This document shows, piece by piece, positions 27,101-38,125 of a DNA stretch of 64,000 nt (the first letter of the stretch is position 1; every line of letters starts with the position of its first letter). The stretch is from Myrica gale (taxonomy: Eukaryota; Streptophyta; Magnoliopsida; Fagales; Myricaceae): assembly GCA_963930655.1 (NCBI GenBank), contig OZ005610.1:23195001-23259000 (forward strand). Reading direction: 5' to 3'. Under the pieces are notes generated by a model. The model was not told the origin of the DNA and did not search any database. It was given only the letters and a program-made list of their open reading frames with translations. Both the position numbers and the translations under genes were made by a program.

Positions 27101-29635
27101 TAAGCAGCGCCTTTGATGCTCATCCCCTTTCTCACAAGTCAACACACATACTTTATGAAGCAACTTTTCAATGTTATGCATATAGGTGCCATCCGTCTGC
27201 TCATAAAGTAGGCCAAAAACCAAAACACGTAAGCGTACAAGACATACTACTAATTAGTATTTGCTGATTGGAGAAGAAAATGTATCTGATCTCCACAAAA
27301 TTAGTATAAACATTCATGTCTATCAAAATCTTTTCTTTATTTTGTTTTCATTGGGTGCATGGACCATTGACCTATTACCTAAAGAGCGTGCTACAGGTAG
27401 GACTTAGGACCACAGGCTTCAAATGAGTTATGTGAATGCCCTTACAAATTCCACTCTGTCAAGATCTGCATGAAAGCACTGCTTTCTGCCTTCCTAATGC
27501 AGTTTCCTAGAACAGTTAAGAGCATAAGCTTGATCTATACTCTCACCTGTATCTGACTCTTTATCTCAGACATCCAATTAATGTTTTAATAAAGCTTCAA
27601 AGAAAAATACACAAGGAAGCATTAGCTATATGCACATCTTCAACATGTGGAACTTCTACAATATGATGGGCAAGATCCTTTTCTGAGCGAAGGAATCTTT
27701 TTTCTTGTTTACTTTTTTCTTTTATCGAAGTTTTGGGGAGTATTCATGCATCCAGCAAGCCGGAGGAATCCATTTTCTTCGCATGCAATCTGAATCGAAC
27801 ACATTTTTTCCCTTCAGAGGTGAAGGAGTTGAAAGCACACGATCTTATAGTTTTGCAGTATATATCAATAAGGGAAATTAGAGTATATACCTATATTGAG
27901 AATAAGTTCTTTTTCAGTTTGGATAATTTGAAAGCACTTACAAACGAAAGTTAAGGCTAGGTCTTAAATCACCTGACTGTAGATGAACCTTGTTAAGGTT
28001 TGGCATCCAATTATCTTCATAGCATCTTGCTTAGAGTTGTCCAAGAGTTCAGTAACCACATTCAACAGACTAACAGCAAAATATGCCCTGCAAAGTGAAA
28101 TTTATAAAAATGTATAGTGGATATTGACAAAATAAATATCAATAATCTTCCTTTCTTCCTTTCAGAAAGCATATTATAGACACCCTAAAGCAGATTGAAG
28201 GACTGACTACACGGATAAGCATCATGCACTACGTTTGAGTAAAATCCATACATTCAGTACATACCATGGGTGTAATATAATTTCAAAGGTTTCAAAGATA
28301 TTACAAAAGAAAGATATTAAATACAACATAGAAGGAGATTTTTTTGCAGAATGTACACCATATTGGCTGTGAATGAGTTTTTTGTCTTGCATTTGGAATA
28401 ATACAAACTTAAAAGCCAACCAAACAATATAAAAATCCAGCAATGATCTGAATACTAAGAAAAGGAAAAGCTTGCACTTACATCTGCTCCTTACATACGC
28501 AAAGCAACTTATTATAGGCCTCTGCAACAATATTGATGAACTTTATGTGCTCGCATCGCAGTTCTTTGAAGCACCTATCTTCAAGATACTTTGCTATCTG
28601 TTAAATAGAAAGTACAACCAATGCACAACCAGGATTACTAATCCCACTAGTAACTACTAATTTTACTGACAGATACATAAGAATGATGTTCAAGTTAATA
28701 CCTTTGGGATTCGAATAGGGTTTTTTGCAGCATACTCACATAACTTAGCAATTTTTCTGTCACTTGGAGAGTCATCCTGCAACATTTTTTGGGACTTCGA
28801 TGGTTATTTAAGCAGTTTTCTAAATGTAGATATAACAAACTAGACAATGATCATACATGGTCAAGCAAATGATTTATTAACAAACATATCAAATTAACTG
28901 CCTTCCACGGCTACAAACATGCCGGATTTGGCTGAGTTCAGGGGCAGTAGTTAGTGTTCAATTGATTCCAGTTTGGATGGCAAAGAGTATGTGGTTCCCG
29001 CTCATGTTTTCCTTGACCGAACTCAAAGGAATAACCATGGAAAATGTAGGATAACAATTAAGCCCAACCAATAGCACAGAGGCAAAGTGCAGAATTGATT
29101 CAAAAATCAACTTCATCTTTTAACCACATTAACAAGTTTCAATCCTCTTCCAGGATCCAATAGGAGGGCTATCTCCAAAATAAAACAAACAAAAAATCGC
29201 AAGTGCAAGTCCGGTTCTTGCAAAAAACAGCCATAAAGGACAGAAACGTGACAAAGATGAGCATGTTCTTTGATCCAAAGAACTGCTCATATCTTTCTAT
29301 GGGTAATGAGAACATCATGGCACTGCAACTAAACTATTCTGCAATGATCGCCCACATAGGCAGTTAAGCGTTCACATTGGGATCCACTAGTTACAGTTGC
29401 TAGCTTCGATACCTCAAAACTCAGACAGAACATAAGCATAGCATCTTTTTTTGCACGATCAGATACTAAACAAAAAACCACAACAGAGTAAGATACTCAC
29501 AAGGGATTTAGGAAAGATCTCCGCAAGAAGTTTTTTGTAACGCTTAACGGGTTGTCGAGATCTTGACCTCAAAGCAGGGCAGCAAACGCACATGTTCGCA
29601 CATGCTGGGAAAATCTTTCTGGAGATAACACCCAT
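15180..29635 (-). CDS. EFOP: EFR3-like protein (EFOP / SEMI-ROLLED LEAF 2 family), intact
   Basis: Plant EFR3 homologues are armadillo-like plasma-membrane scaffolds that anchor the PI4K-alpha-1 lipid kinase complex. Nineteen coding exons join in one open frame of 1016 codons: 29501-29635, 28702-28776, 28482-28597, 27973-28087, 27068-27196, 26828-26875, 20196-20398, 19869-20065, 19366-19649, 19134-19280, 18290-18694, 18036-18185, 17767-17845, 17539-17663, 17205-17396, 16964-17104, 16522-16659, 15883-16089 and 15180-15344. The N-terminus [12 protein letters not shown] has a Cys cluster (C12, C16, C18, C19) before a basic patch, the likely lipidated membrane anchor. Family signatures include [52 protein letters not shown] and, near the C-terminus, [16 protein letters not shown]. 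Length is normal for the family (about 1000). All phases agree and no lesion is seen. Intron 6 is expanded by a LINE. Confidence 0.95.
15798..15918. repeat. Direct duplication across the 3' end of an EFR3-like exon
   Basis: A 33-base segment at 15886-15918, the last part of coding exon 18, is repeated at 15798-15830 inside the following intron, offset by 88 bases. The exon-proximal copy is followed by the donor GTCAGC. The intronic copy is followed by CAGTTGCA and has no usable GT, which is consistent with only the first copy acting as an exon end. Confidence 0.85.
20537..20552. repeat. Target site duplication of the LINE, left copy
   Basis: ATCAATTATAATGCAC occurs here and, identically, at 26167-26182 just after the LINE's A-rich tail. 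Sixteen bases is a typical L1-type target duplication. Confidence 0.93.
20805..21547 (+). pseudogene. LINE ORF1 relic
   Basis: Two open segments (20805-21113 and 21110-21547) abut with a frame change. The first contains the pattern [17 protein letters not shown] ([13 protein letters not shown]) followed by EGKNGHGW, resembling the conserved block of plant L1 ORF1 products, which bind RNA. The zinc-knuckle part was not confirmed: the second segment ends with a Cys-rich CGVCGFTL stretch. No intact product is possible. Confidence 0.6.
22558..26066 (+). pseudogene. LINE ORF2 relic: endonuclease, reverse transcriptase, zinc-binding tail
   Basis: It begins at an ATG encoding KPRILSWN, the usual start of plant L1 ORF2. 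Endonuclease blocks follow ([22 protein letters not shown]). The reverse transcriptase shows [30 protein letters not shown] and FADD at 24512-24523 in the catalytic box (plant L1 elements often have FADD rather than YADD). The distal part has [13 protein letters not shown] and a CxxC...H...C-type knuckle near 25720-25765. At least six frame changes or stops (for example near 22640, 23260, 23515, 23925, 24590 and 25590) prevent translation. Confidence 0.93.
26167..26182. repeat. Target site duplication of the LINE, right copy
   Basis: Exact 16-base match to 20537-20552, directly after the A tail. Confidence 0.93.
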
Positions 29636-29640
29636 TTTCC

Positions 29641-30480
29641 CTGCAAATTTGCAAAGGAACAAAAAGAAAAGGAAAAGGTGCTTATAACCCCAGAAAATAG
29701 GGAAAATTGCATGCAAAACAGAAAAACAAAGAACCCAAAATGAAGCGCGGCAAAGATGAATCCACCAATCAAGCAGAGAAACTTTTTTGGGTAAGTAGAA
29801 CACAAGCCAACCCCCCAAAGCGGCAATGTCTGTCTTTTAATTTGTTCTGCACCAGAATAAAAAGAGAAAGGGAAAACCCAAGAAGAAAAGCAAAAGAGAA
29901 CAAAACGTCGGCACCCACTAACGGCTGTAGAGGAAGAAAGCGATAAAATTGCAACAGCGGCTTAAGCCATTGCATGGAGGCACTCACCAGAGACTGAAAT
30001 TATACACCCCACTAACTCATAAAAGAAGGAATGAAAGAAACAAAGAATAAAGTGCGGCGAGAAAAAATATCCAACCCAGAAGGGAAAAACTAACAAAAGC
30101 TATATAAGCACAAATATGAGCCATGCATCCCCTGAAATTGCACAAACAGACGTTTTTCAAAAGTATTCAGAGCCAAATGTGAAGCATAATACATTGTATA
30201 ACCAACCCACATTAAAAACCCAAGTAGAAGAGCAAAAACAAAAAAGCGAGAAAAATGAGCAGATGAAAACAACGAAACAAACCCGGACTACTCATTAGAA
30301 GCAATAACATAGAAAAAGCAACGAACCACACTTACCTGACCTGAAGAGGCAGATCTAGAGGGCGAAACCTCAAAAATCCCACAGGTTAGTAGTAAGTAAG
30401 TACCGAGAGAGGCTGAGCAAAAAGATCAAAGAGAGAGTGTGAAAGAAAATTGAAGGAGCATCAAAGAGAGAGAGAGAGAG
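29641..30480 (-). promoter_or_regulatory. 5' leader of the EFR3-like gene with a leader intron
   Basis: An acceptor (TTTGCAG) ends at 29641, five bases before the ATG. A good donor (CAG then GTAAGTGT) begins at 30335, implying a leader intron at 29641-30335 and a noncoding first exon from 30336 upward. That exon contains a run of GA (TC in the transcript) at about 30464-30480. The transcription start is not defined by sequence alone. Confidence 0.6.
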
Positions 30481-31227
30481 AAAAAAAAAAGCCGCGTGGA
30501 TTGAGACAAATTAAAGGACCATGCGAGGGACGGAGGGAGCTCAGATAGATCACGTGCTGTGTCAGTTTCTCTTTTACTGTACTTATTACTGGAAAGAAGT
30601 GAAAACAACAACTGCCTGCTTCCTGGATTAATGGGTTTATGTCAGAACTTGAAAGACTGAAATGGATTGGAGTTTGAATTTCGAACTCTTTTTTTTTTCT
30701 TAGCGAGTTTGAATTTCGAACTCACGGGACCTTTTTTGTTTTAGCACTCTTGGAGACTTGTCTCTTACATGTACAGCTTGCTTTTGAATCACTTGCAATA
30801 ATATCCCCGGTTGACAGATTTCCTACAGTGTGGACCACGTCGATTTCAATTGTGAATGGCTTTTCTATCTACTTTTCTTAAGCAAAAACTTCTTACATCA
30901 CGGAGCTAACAAATATCAATTTTTCCTGCAGATATTCTCCCGCTAACGATGGATTAGAAATTATCAAGGTGATGTTAAAATTGTATTGATATGTGTAAAA
31001 GTTATTAAAAGATATTGATATTTGTATAAAAGATAATAAAATGTTATATTGAAATACGTGTATTTTGTGATGTTTAACATGTAAATATAAAAGTATGATA
31101 CAAATCCTAAAAAAACACTCAAATAAACATCAAGTCTTCCTCTTTTTTTGTCATCTTCTAGTCTTCTTGAATCTTGGGACATGTTAGTTTGCAAAAATAT
31201 TCTAAAATAAAAATGTATTAAACAAAT

Positions 31228-32065
31228 TAGCAAAACGAATATCTAAAATCTCAAAAATTCGTACACAAACACCAATACATTTTACACAATCTACAACAAC
31301 TTTCACAAATTACAATACATTTTCAAAAAAAAGTTATAAACAAATCTTCTCTATTTATATTTTCACTTAATTCAAATATTTTTTTTATTAAAAAATTATA
31401 TCAAATCATCTCTCTCAATACATTTTTACAAATTCCAACAAAAATTAAATATCTTTAAAACTTTTCACCAACCTTTACACAAAAACCTATAAAACTTCAA
31501 TCTAAATAAATATTCTGGGTAAAGCCATAGTTAGCCCCCTATGTTTAGGCAAAAATCAAATAGTTCTCATAACTTTCAATCCAACAATTTAAGACTCATA
31601 ACTTTTAAAACCAATCAATCTTCTCCCCCTTCTAAATTAGACGTTAAATCAGACGAAAAAGCATGAAAATGACCAAAATGTCATTCCAAAATAAAATTAC
31701 AAAAAATATTAAAAATTGTCATTAATATTTTTTACTTATAAAAATAATATTTTTTAAATAAAACAATTGAAAGTCTATTTCAATAATCTATTTATTTTTA
31801 ATTTATTTCTTAAATTTATATTACTATTATTTATTTTTAAAATTTAGCTTTAGAGGGCATTTCAGTCATTTTGTATAATTTTCCCTCGGACTTAACGCCT
31901 GATTTAGACGAGGGCGAAGATTGATAGGTTTTGAAAGTTATAGGTCTCAAATTGTTGTATTGAAAATTATGAGAACTATTTGATTTTTTACAAATATAAA
32001 GGACTAACTATGACTTTATCTCTAAATATTCACATTTCTATCAAAATCTTACAATGTTTTTAGAA
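31228..32065 (+). repeat. AT-rich repeat family B, copy 1, interrupted by a Mutator-type MITE
   Basis: The segment 31228-31515 shares AATTAAATATCTTTAAAA and ACACAAAAACCTATAAAA with 45365-45615, and resumes at 32032 (ATTTCTATCAAAATCTTA) exactly where the 45-kb copy continues uninterrupted. It is noncoding and MITE-like. Confidence 0.6.
31516..32022. mobile_element. Mutator-type MITE (507 bp) with perfect 9-bp target duplication
   Basis: Long terminal inverted repeats of about 130 bases (left: ATAGTTAGCCCCCTATG; the right end inverted: ATAGTTAGTCCTTTATA) share AATCAAATAGTTCTCATAA internally. The 9-mer TAAATATTC flanks it at 31507-31515 and 32023-32031. Long inverted repeats plus a 9-bp duplication indicate the Mutator superfamily. 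It has no coding capacity, and the centre is simple AT-rich DNA. Confidence 0.88.
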
Positions 32066-33622
32066 AATGAACGTCTCCTTGACGTTGATAACTCGCAAGT
32101 CGCAGGTCTCTTTATGGGACCGAGACTGTTCACCTTATTTTTTCACTTATTTATTTATTTTTTTAATTTTTTGATTGTTTTACCGTTAATAATGTATTAT
32201 TATTTTACACAAATATAATTATATTGAATAAAGACTTCCAAATCCATATATCTGTCTAAAGTGGGTCAAACATATCAAATTTTCATTCTGAAGTCGGTGA
32301 AAAAGTAAGTAAAAAAGTTTATGAGAGTCAGTGAAAAGTGAGGAGAGAAATTTTTGTAATGATGATATAATTTTAGAGAGCCAAGATTTTGATTGCTGAA
32401 TGTAGAGAAACTCATGTTTAATTTGGAATTAATTATTATTTAATGAGATTAAGTTTAAAGGGATTTGGAGTTTAAACTTAATTATGAGTTAATGACAACC
32501 ACGAGTTCCAACTAATAAATGAGAGTTGTCTTGTCTTGAAGACCCATTTATAAATCATGACTATACAATAAAACAGTATCTTGGTCGCAGCAGCCATTGA
32601 ACCTTTGACTCAATTGGCTCTGTGCCGATTTTCAAATATTAGTCATTGTCACCTACACCGTTAAGTCTAATAATTAGCCCTTAGCGGTAACAGTTTTAGT
32701 GGTGGCAGTTTTCGGTTAACCTGCATTTATATTGAACTATTTTTTTAGCATTTTGTGCATTTGTCCCAATGTATTTTTTTTTGGTCCATTGATCACATAT
32801 AAATAAAATCTAAACTAATGAAATCCAAAATCAATAAAATTAGAGAACATCTTAAAAGATAAAATGATAATTTAAAGTCAAAACTAATAAAATCCAAAAT
32901 CAATAAACTTAGAGAACATCATAACATGATGAGAATCTATAGTCTCAACTAATAAAATCAAAAATCAATAAACTTATAGAAGTAAGAACATCTTAACCTA
33001 GTAGGATAAAAAGACATGAACAAAAAAGACTGAGAGAGATGTGGCAGAAAAGATGAGAAGAGAGAAGAGATTGAGGAATCATTTTCTTTTAAAATCAAAA
33101 TTTTTGATTCATTGTATCTTGATAATATGTTTGCCTTTGAATAACTTTGGAATATCATTTTAGATGTACATAAGCACTTACCTACGTGTGAATGGCTATC
33201 CCAACCGGGATGCTTATTTTGAATGTCAATAGGGAAATAAATTTGAGTAAGTCAAAATCGTGGGTATATTTTAACCAATATATTAAAATAAATTGAATAA
33301 GAACAAAAAATTACAAGAACTGAGAAACTAATTTGGAGGAGTATATTATAAGAACTAAGAAACGCGCAATTGCAGACGACGTAGTTTCCCAGTTTTACCG
33401 GTACCCGGTAAAACTTTTGAGTTTCTTAAAAAAGAAGCCACTGGCACAGGTTAAGTTAGACACCAAAAACCCGGTTGGGCTAAACAACCCTAATTGGAGT
33501 CTCCTCCCTCTGAGGTCCCGCTGATCTTTGGGTCTTGTTGGGTGAGTTGGATTATCTTAAAAAAAAACAAATGAATCAGAATGTCAAAACGGACAAAGAC
33601 AGTCCAAGATTGGTTATTTTTT

Positions 33623-33998
33623 GGGAAATATGATATTTGGTCACTAGGTTTACATCACTTTTACGATTTAGTCACTAGGTTTCCATTTTTTTTTACAAAA
33701 TGGTCACTGAGAATATATAGTTGTGACAATCTGGTCTTTCCGTCAAACCTCCGTTAAATTTTTAACCGAAATAGCGGTCAATCGATTTGTTTATTGTTGC
33801 GGCAACGGTAAATTTTAGCGGTCGATTGCTACATGATGCGGTCGACTGCATTCTATTCCGTTAAAAATTAACGGATGTTCGACAGAAAGACCAAATCGTC
33901 AGAACTATATATTCTCAATAACCATTTTATATAAAATGAAAGCTAGCGACTAAATCGTAAAAGTGTTGTAAACTTGGTGACCAAATATCATATTTCCC
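33623..33998. mobile_element. Mutator-type MITE (376 bp) with perfect 9-bp target duplication
   Basis: The ends GGGAAATATGATATTTGGTC (33623) and the inverted right end are identical over 20 bases, and the inverted repeats extend about 150 bases each, so the element is almost all stem. TTATTTTTT flanks it at 33614-33622 and 33999-34007. It is noncoding. A transcript through it would fold into a long hairpin. Confidence 0.9.
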
Positions 33999-36602
33999 TT
34001 ATTTTTTCAAGGCATTTCATGCTTAGAATTTGATTTATCTCAAGAATTTTAATTGTTTAGTTATACTATAGAACATGATTATAATGCAATTAGATGTATG
34101 GATATTTCCCTTTTGTTAGGAGATGACGTCTTTAAGCATAAACTTCTTATTTTACTTAATATTTAATAGACCTTAATTATGTTTAATACTGAGAAAAAAT
34201 TAATCTCAAAATTATTTAAGTTAACATTATTTTATTTGGAGAAAATTTTTTAAGTTTTATGTTTATGTTTACTGCCGCTATCAATTTTTCTGTTTAGGAT
34301 AATTTTGAGATATCTAATATGTCTAATAAAAAATAATTATGAAAAATTAAAAAAAACAAAAATTGAAAATTTAAATCAATCTAAAAAATGAGGTCTTAAG
34401 AAAATTGTAATTAATCAACAACACAAAATTATTTCAAGTTCTACCCAAAAGTAAATGGATTAGCTATATTATAAAATCATACCTAAGATCTATTACGGCG
34501 GAAAAAAAGATTAAATGGATTAACTATATTATCAATTAAAAATGATTTATTTACAGATCCTGAATACAAAATTTTGATAGGTAATTTTGCATCTAAAAAA
34601 GTAATTTTTGACTAAAATTCATTTGATATTTTTATATGTTAAGTTATAATTTATTATAAAATACCTCTTTTTATGATTTCGCCTAATGCTACAGTTCATG
34701 AACCTTGTCATATGTCATATGTCGCATAATCATGTTTTGTGATGATTATAAGTTATCACATGCCACTAAAGTGATGAAGATGCCGAAGGGTCAGAATAAT
34801 TATATTGTAAATGGTGATTTTCGCTTGATTATCACATGCCTATAAAGTTGCCAGAAATTATTAGAGGTGATGCCCATGGCAAGCCCTCACAGTAAACTAA
34901 ACAAAATATAATTGCGTTACTCCGTCCATCCCGTCTCTTTTACTAACAGTAGATGTTAGTGGATTATCTATTTTACTAACGGCAGATGCTAGTGGACTAC
35001 GGATAGACAAGGCTTAGTAGCCTATGAATAATATAACGAAGAAAACTTGTTAAAGAAAAAAGCTACTCCTAATCTTCCCCCAGATTCAATGTGATATAAA
35101 AACATGAGCGTGGATGTTAAGGAAGTCCAGGGCAGCTGCATAGTGTAATATTAGTTTGTCTTGGCTTTGGTGGACTATGAAGTCTGTAACTTACGAAACA
35201 ACCAAAGATTCTGCAGTCAAATACCTTGCGAAACTCTGGGTCTGCCATGAGAAGTAACATGCCGAAAGATACGTAAGCCATGTGGAAAATCTACCATCTA
35301 CTGAACTTCTCTGTCGTTGACATGAAAAAAGATGCAAAGAAACAAATTAGAATTGATAAGACAAAAGGATCTCATCCCAGCTGCTAAACATTACGTGGAC
35401 AATGGGTTAGGGGGACGAGTGCAGAGGCAAATGGCAATGCCTTAAATACTGGACCCCTTTTGGATGAAGACTAAAAAATCATGTTTAGACTGTATTAGCA
35501 ACTATAGGGGTAAAATAAGTGTTTTCCCTCCATTTGAAAATTTAATAACAATTTTAGAACAAAAGATAGAGTAAATGAATAACTGGCTTAGGCGAAGAAT
35601 AGATTAAGGAGAGTAAATACTCTGATTTTAGTATATTGTTTTATTTGATTATCAATTCATTCTTTTATGTTTTCCATGTTTTTCACTTGGTTGTTGAGAA
35701 TTGTTTTGCAGGAAACAAATTTAATTCAAAAGACTCTTGAACACTTGTATATAGGTCATATGGTTAACTTATAATGTAAACAGATTCTTACTTTGGTGAT
35801 TGACAATGATCTTTATCATTTTTGTTTTTGAATATAGGTTTTGTCACGAAATCGTCAAAAGGTGATTCATACACGGGCAACATCCAGTTGCTTGACTCTG
35901 TCTCTTCTGATGTAATAATCCAAGTAAATCCAACCTATATCCGCTTCCTGCGGTTAACCCTCAGCTCTCTGAGGTTCTTCTTCTTATGAACTCTTCAAGA
36001 ATGTTTTTGTTCTTCAACATCGAGAACTCCGACAGCCAAACTCATACAAGAAGTTGGTTTTAATGATAATTGAATATTGATAACTGGAGAAAATCTGAAC
36101 TGTTTATGAACAAAGATATCTAAAGGATTTTTTCTATAGGGAGGATGCTTGAATAAAGCTTGGAATGACCTCCTTAAATTTTCTTGGTCGGATCTCTCTA
36201 TGTATTTATAGAGTTGGTTAAGTTCTATTTCAAAAAGAATTTAAAAGGAATGAAATATTTAAAAATCCAAATTTTGAAATAGTTTTAAAGACTATGCATC
36301 ATCAGCTACTTACTTTTAGCTCTTCATCTTGATAATGTCCTTATCCTTTCAACCTTTGAAAGACTCATTAATCTCTTGAACACTTTACTTTGACCAAACT
36401 TAAAATACAACTCAATTTAAATTTAAATTTTGATACGGAATTACACTAACATTAAAACACTAACAAAGACGATGGGAAGAAAGCGAGGAAAAAGTACACA
36501 ATAACTCTTAACTATGAATAGCCTTTTAAGAATCGACCAGCATGAGGCTAGAGTATAACTGTTTATTGCACATGGTCCCTCACTAACTAGTCAATTTCTG
36601 CA

Positions 36603-36610
36603 GTAAGAAC
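36603..36610. repeat. Target site duplication of the non-autonomous hAT, left copy (GTAAGAAC)
   Basis: GTAAGAAC lies next to the TAGGGCTGAACA end and is repeated exactly at 37513-37520. Confidence 0.9.
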
Positions 36611-37512
36611 TAGGGCTGAACACTATTGGGCCAAAACCGACTAGGCCGGTCGATTTTGGGCCGGACCAGTTCGGCGGTCGGCCCACAAATTTGTAAAATC
36701 GTCTGGGTCAGTTCAGCCCAATACCGTGGGTCGAACCGAACCGAGGGTAATTTAGTCAATTCAAGTTTTTTTTTACGTCTCCCTCCCCCCACTGCTCCCA
36801 CGTCCTCTCTCTCTCTCCCTCCCCCACTGCTCAACGTCCCTCCCTCCCACTACTCCCACCCTACCACATGGGTGATTAAATTGTAATTAAACTCTCCTCT
36901 GTGCCAATAATATATCATTCATTGGTGAGAAACAATCTCCATCTCTGAACTCTGCCAATCCCATGCCAACATGCCCAAACTTGAGCATAAGGTTCAAGTT
37001 AACGTGTTGATTGTTTGATCAGATGGATACAAGTGATAGTGTTCTCTTTAAAATACCATTGATCAATATTCTTCATGGGAATACCAAATGGTCCTCCGTT
37101 ATGCTTCTGAAAACATCCGGCTTTGAGCCAGAGCTTTCTGCATGTGCTGACATTGGAGCTTTGAGCCAATGCGAGTATTTCGGGTATTTGCCAAAAGGTG
37201 GAACTAGAATCCAATGTTTCTTTTACAGCTGCCTTTGTTGACATATATCCCCCCACTGCTCCAGCCTCCCCCGTCCTCTCTCTCTCTCTCCCTCCTCCCC
37301 CACTGCTCGTTGTCTCTCCCCCCACTGCCCCCACGTCATTCTCTCCCTCTCTCGCGGGGCCCGAACCGGGCCGACCACCGAACCTGGTCGGTCCGGCCAG
37401 TTCTCCCAACCGACGGTTCGGCTGTCGGTTGGAAATTTACAAAAACAGAACCCCTTGGTTCGGTTCTCGATTGGGGCTGAAAACTGAACCGAGGGGTCGG
37501 TTTTCACCCCTA
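36611..37512. mobile_element. Non-autonomous hAT element (902 bp) with foreign-looking insert
   Basis: The ends TAGGGCTGAAC (left) and TAGGGGTGAAA (right, inverted) resemble those of the 4.4-kb hAT at 8726-13084. Subterminal zones carry the same GGTCGG, GGCCGG and CGAACCGA motifs, and perfect 8-bp duplications flank it. No transposase is present. C-rich low-complexity arrays (about 36776-36860 and 37240-37345) bracket a normal-composition core at about 36870-37240. Confidence 0.9.
36999..37240 (-). other. Coding-like core of the non-autonomous hAT element, family not recognised
   Basis: On the minus strand an open frame runs for about 80 codons through the core (starting near STKAAVKETLDSSSTFW and ending at 36999), with balanced composition quite unlike the C-rich flanks. 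It could be a captured host gene fragment, but I recognise no domain. It could also be chance. Confidence 0.3.
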
Positions 37513-38125
37513 GTAAGAACACCAACCACAATAAGCATCACATTTTGGTATGGTACAAACAGACAATAATAGCGAACGGGTTCCTCTCTAATTGTCAAAT
37601 TCTGCAGTTAGAACGCATCAGATAGTGGCATGGTACAGACAGACAATTAAAGCATAGGTGTTGCCCCGTAGGGTGTCTCCAACTGTAATTCAGCTGAATT
37701 GACCACAAGAAGCAACTGAAGTTCTACAACCTTAAACGTTCTTCAGATGACAACAAATCGAATGTCATCAACACGACAAGGCTCCGCAAAATTTGGATCC
37801 AATTGAAGATTTCACATGATAAACACTATCAATTGATAAGATGGAAAGAAAAGGTTAACATTTAATCACAGTTTTGAAAACCAATTAAAATTTACACCCG
37901 CGAAGCTCGTAACAAAGGATCATGGACTGTATTCATATGAAAAAACCAAGATCCCAAAGACCGAATTTTAACTCCTTAATCTATTGCTTTTCAGCTTTTG
38001 TACAGGTGGACCAAGTAGATTAGGACAAAGGACGATCTCTGCAAGTGATGTACATTATGATTGCTTACGACCAAAAAAAAACTCAATAGAACAAACATCC
38101 TGCCTGAGAACTCTTCCATGATCTC
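37513..38125. other. Probable 3' flank of the RPAP3-like gene
   Basis: This is ordinary AT-rich sequence after the hAT target duplication and just downstream of the RPAP3-like stop codon. It probably includes that gene's 3' UTR. No independent gene is seen. Confidence 0.5.

Larger units (their letters stand above)
30481..36610. other. Gene-poor, MITE-rich spacer
   Basis: No gene is recognisable. The stretch holds repeat family B (31228-31515 continuing at 32032), two Mutator-type MITEs (31516-32022 and 33623-33998), a short tandem duplication of a CTAACRG-type unit (about 34937-35000), and a perfect 10-bp-arm palindrome near 33392-33414. From about 35640 to 36450 there is low-complexity AT-rich DNA with a TATTTATAGAG motif that could be an old LTR, but no matching partner is present. 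Confidence 0.5.

Noticed and set aside
35640..36450. Possible LTR with a TATTTATAGAG promoter-like motif
   Set aside because: No paired LTR, target duplication, primer binding site or gag-pol sequence could be identified.
37198..37569. Pro- and Ser-rich plus-strand open frames
   Set aside because: These are translations of C-rich low-complexity DNA and subterminal repeats of the hAT element.
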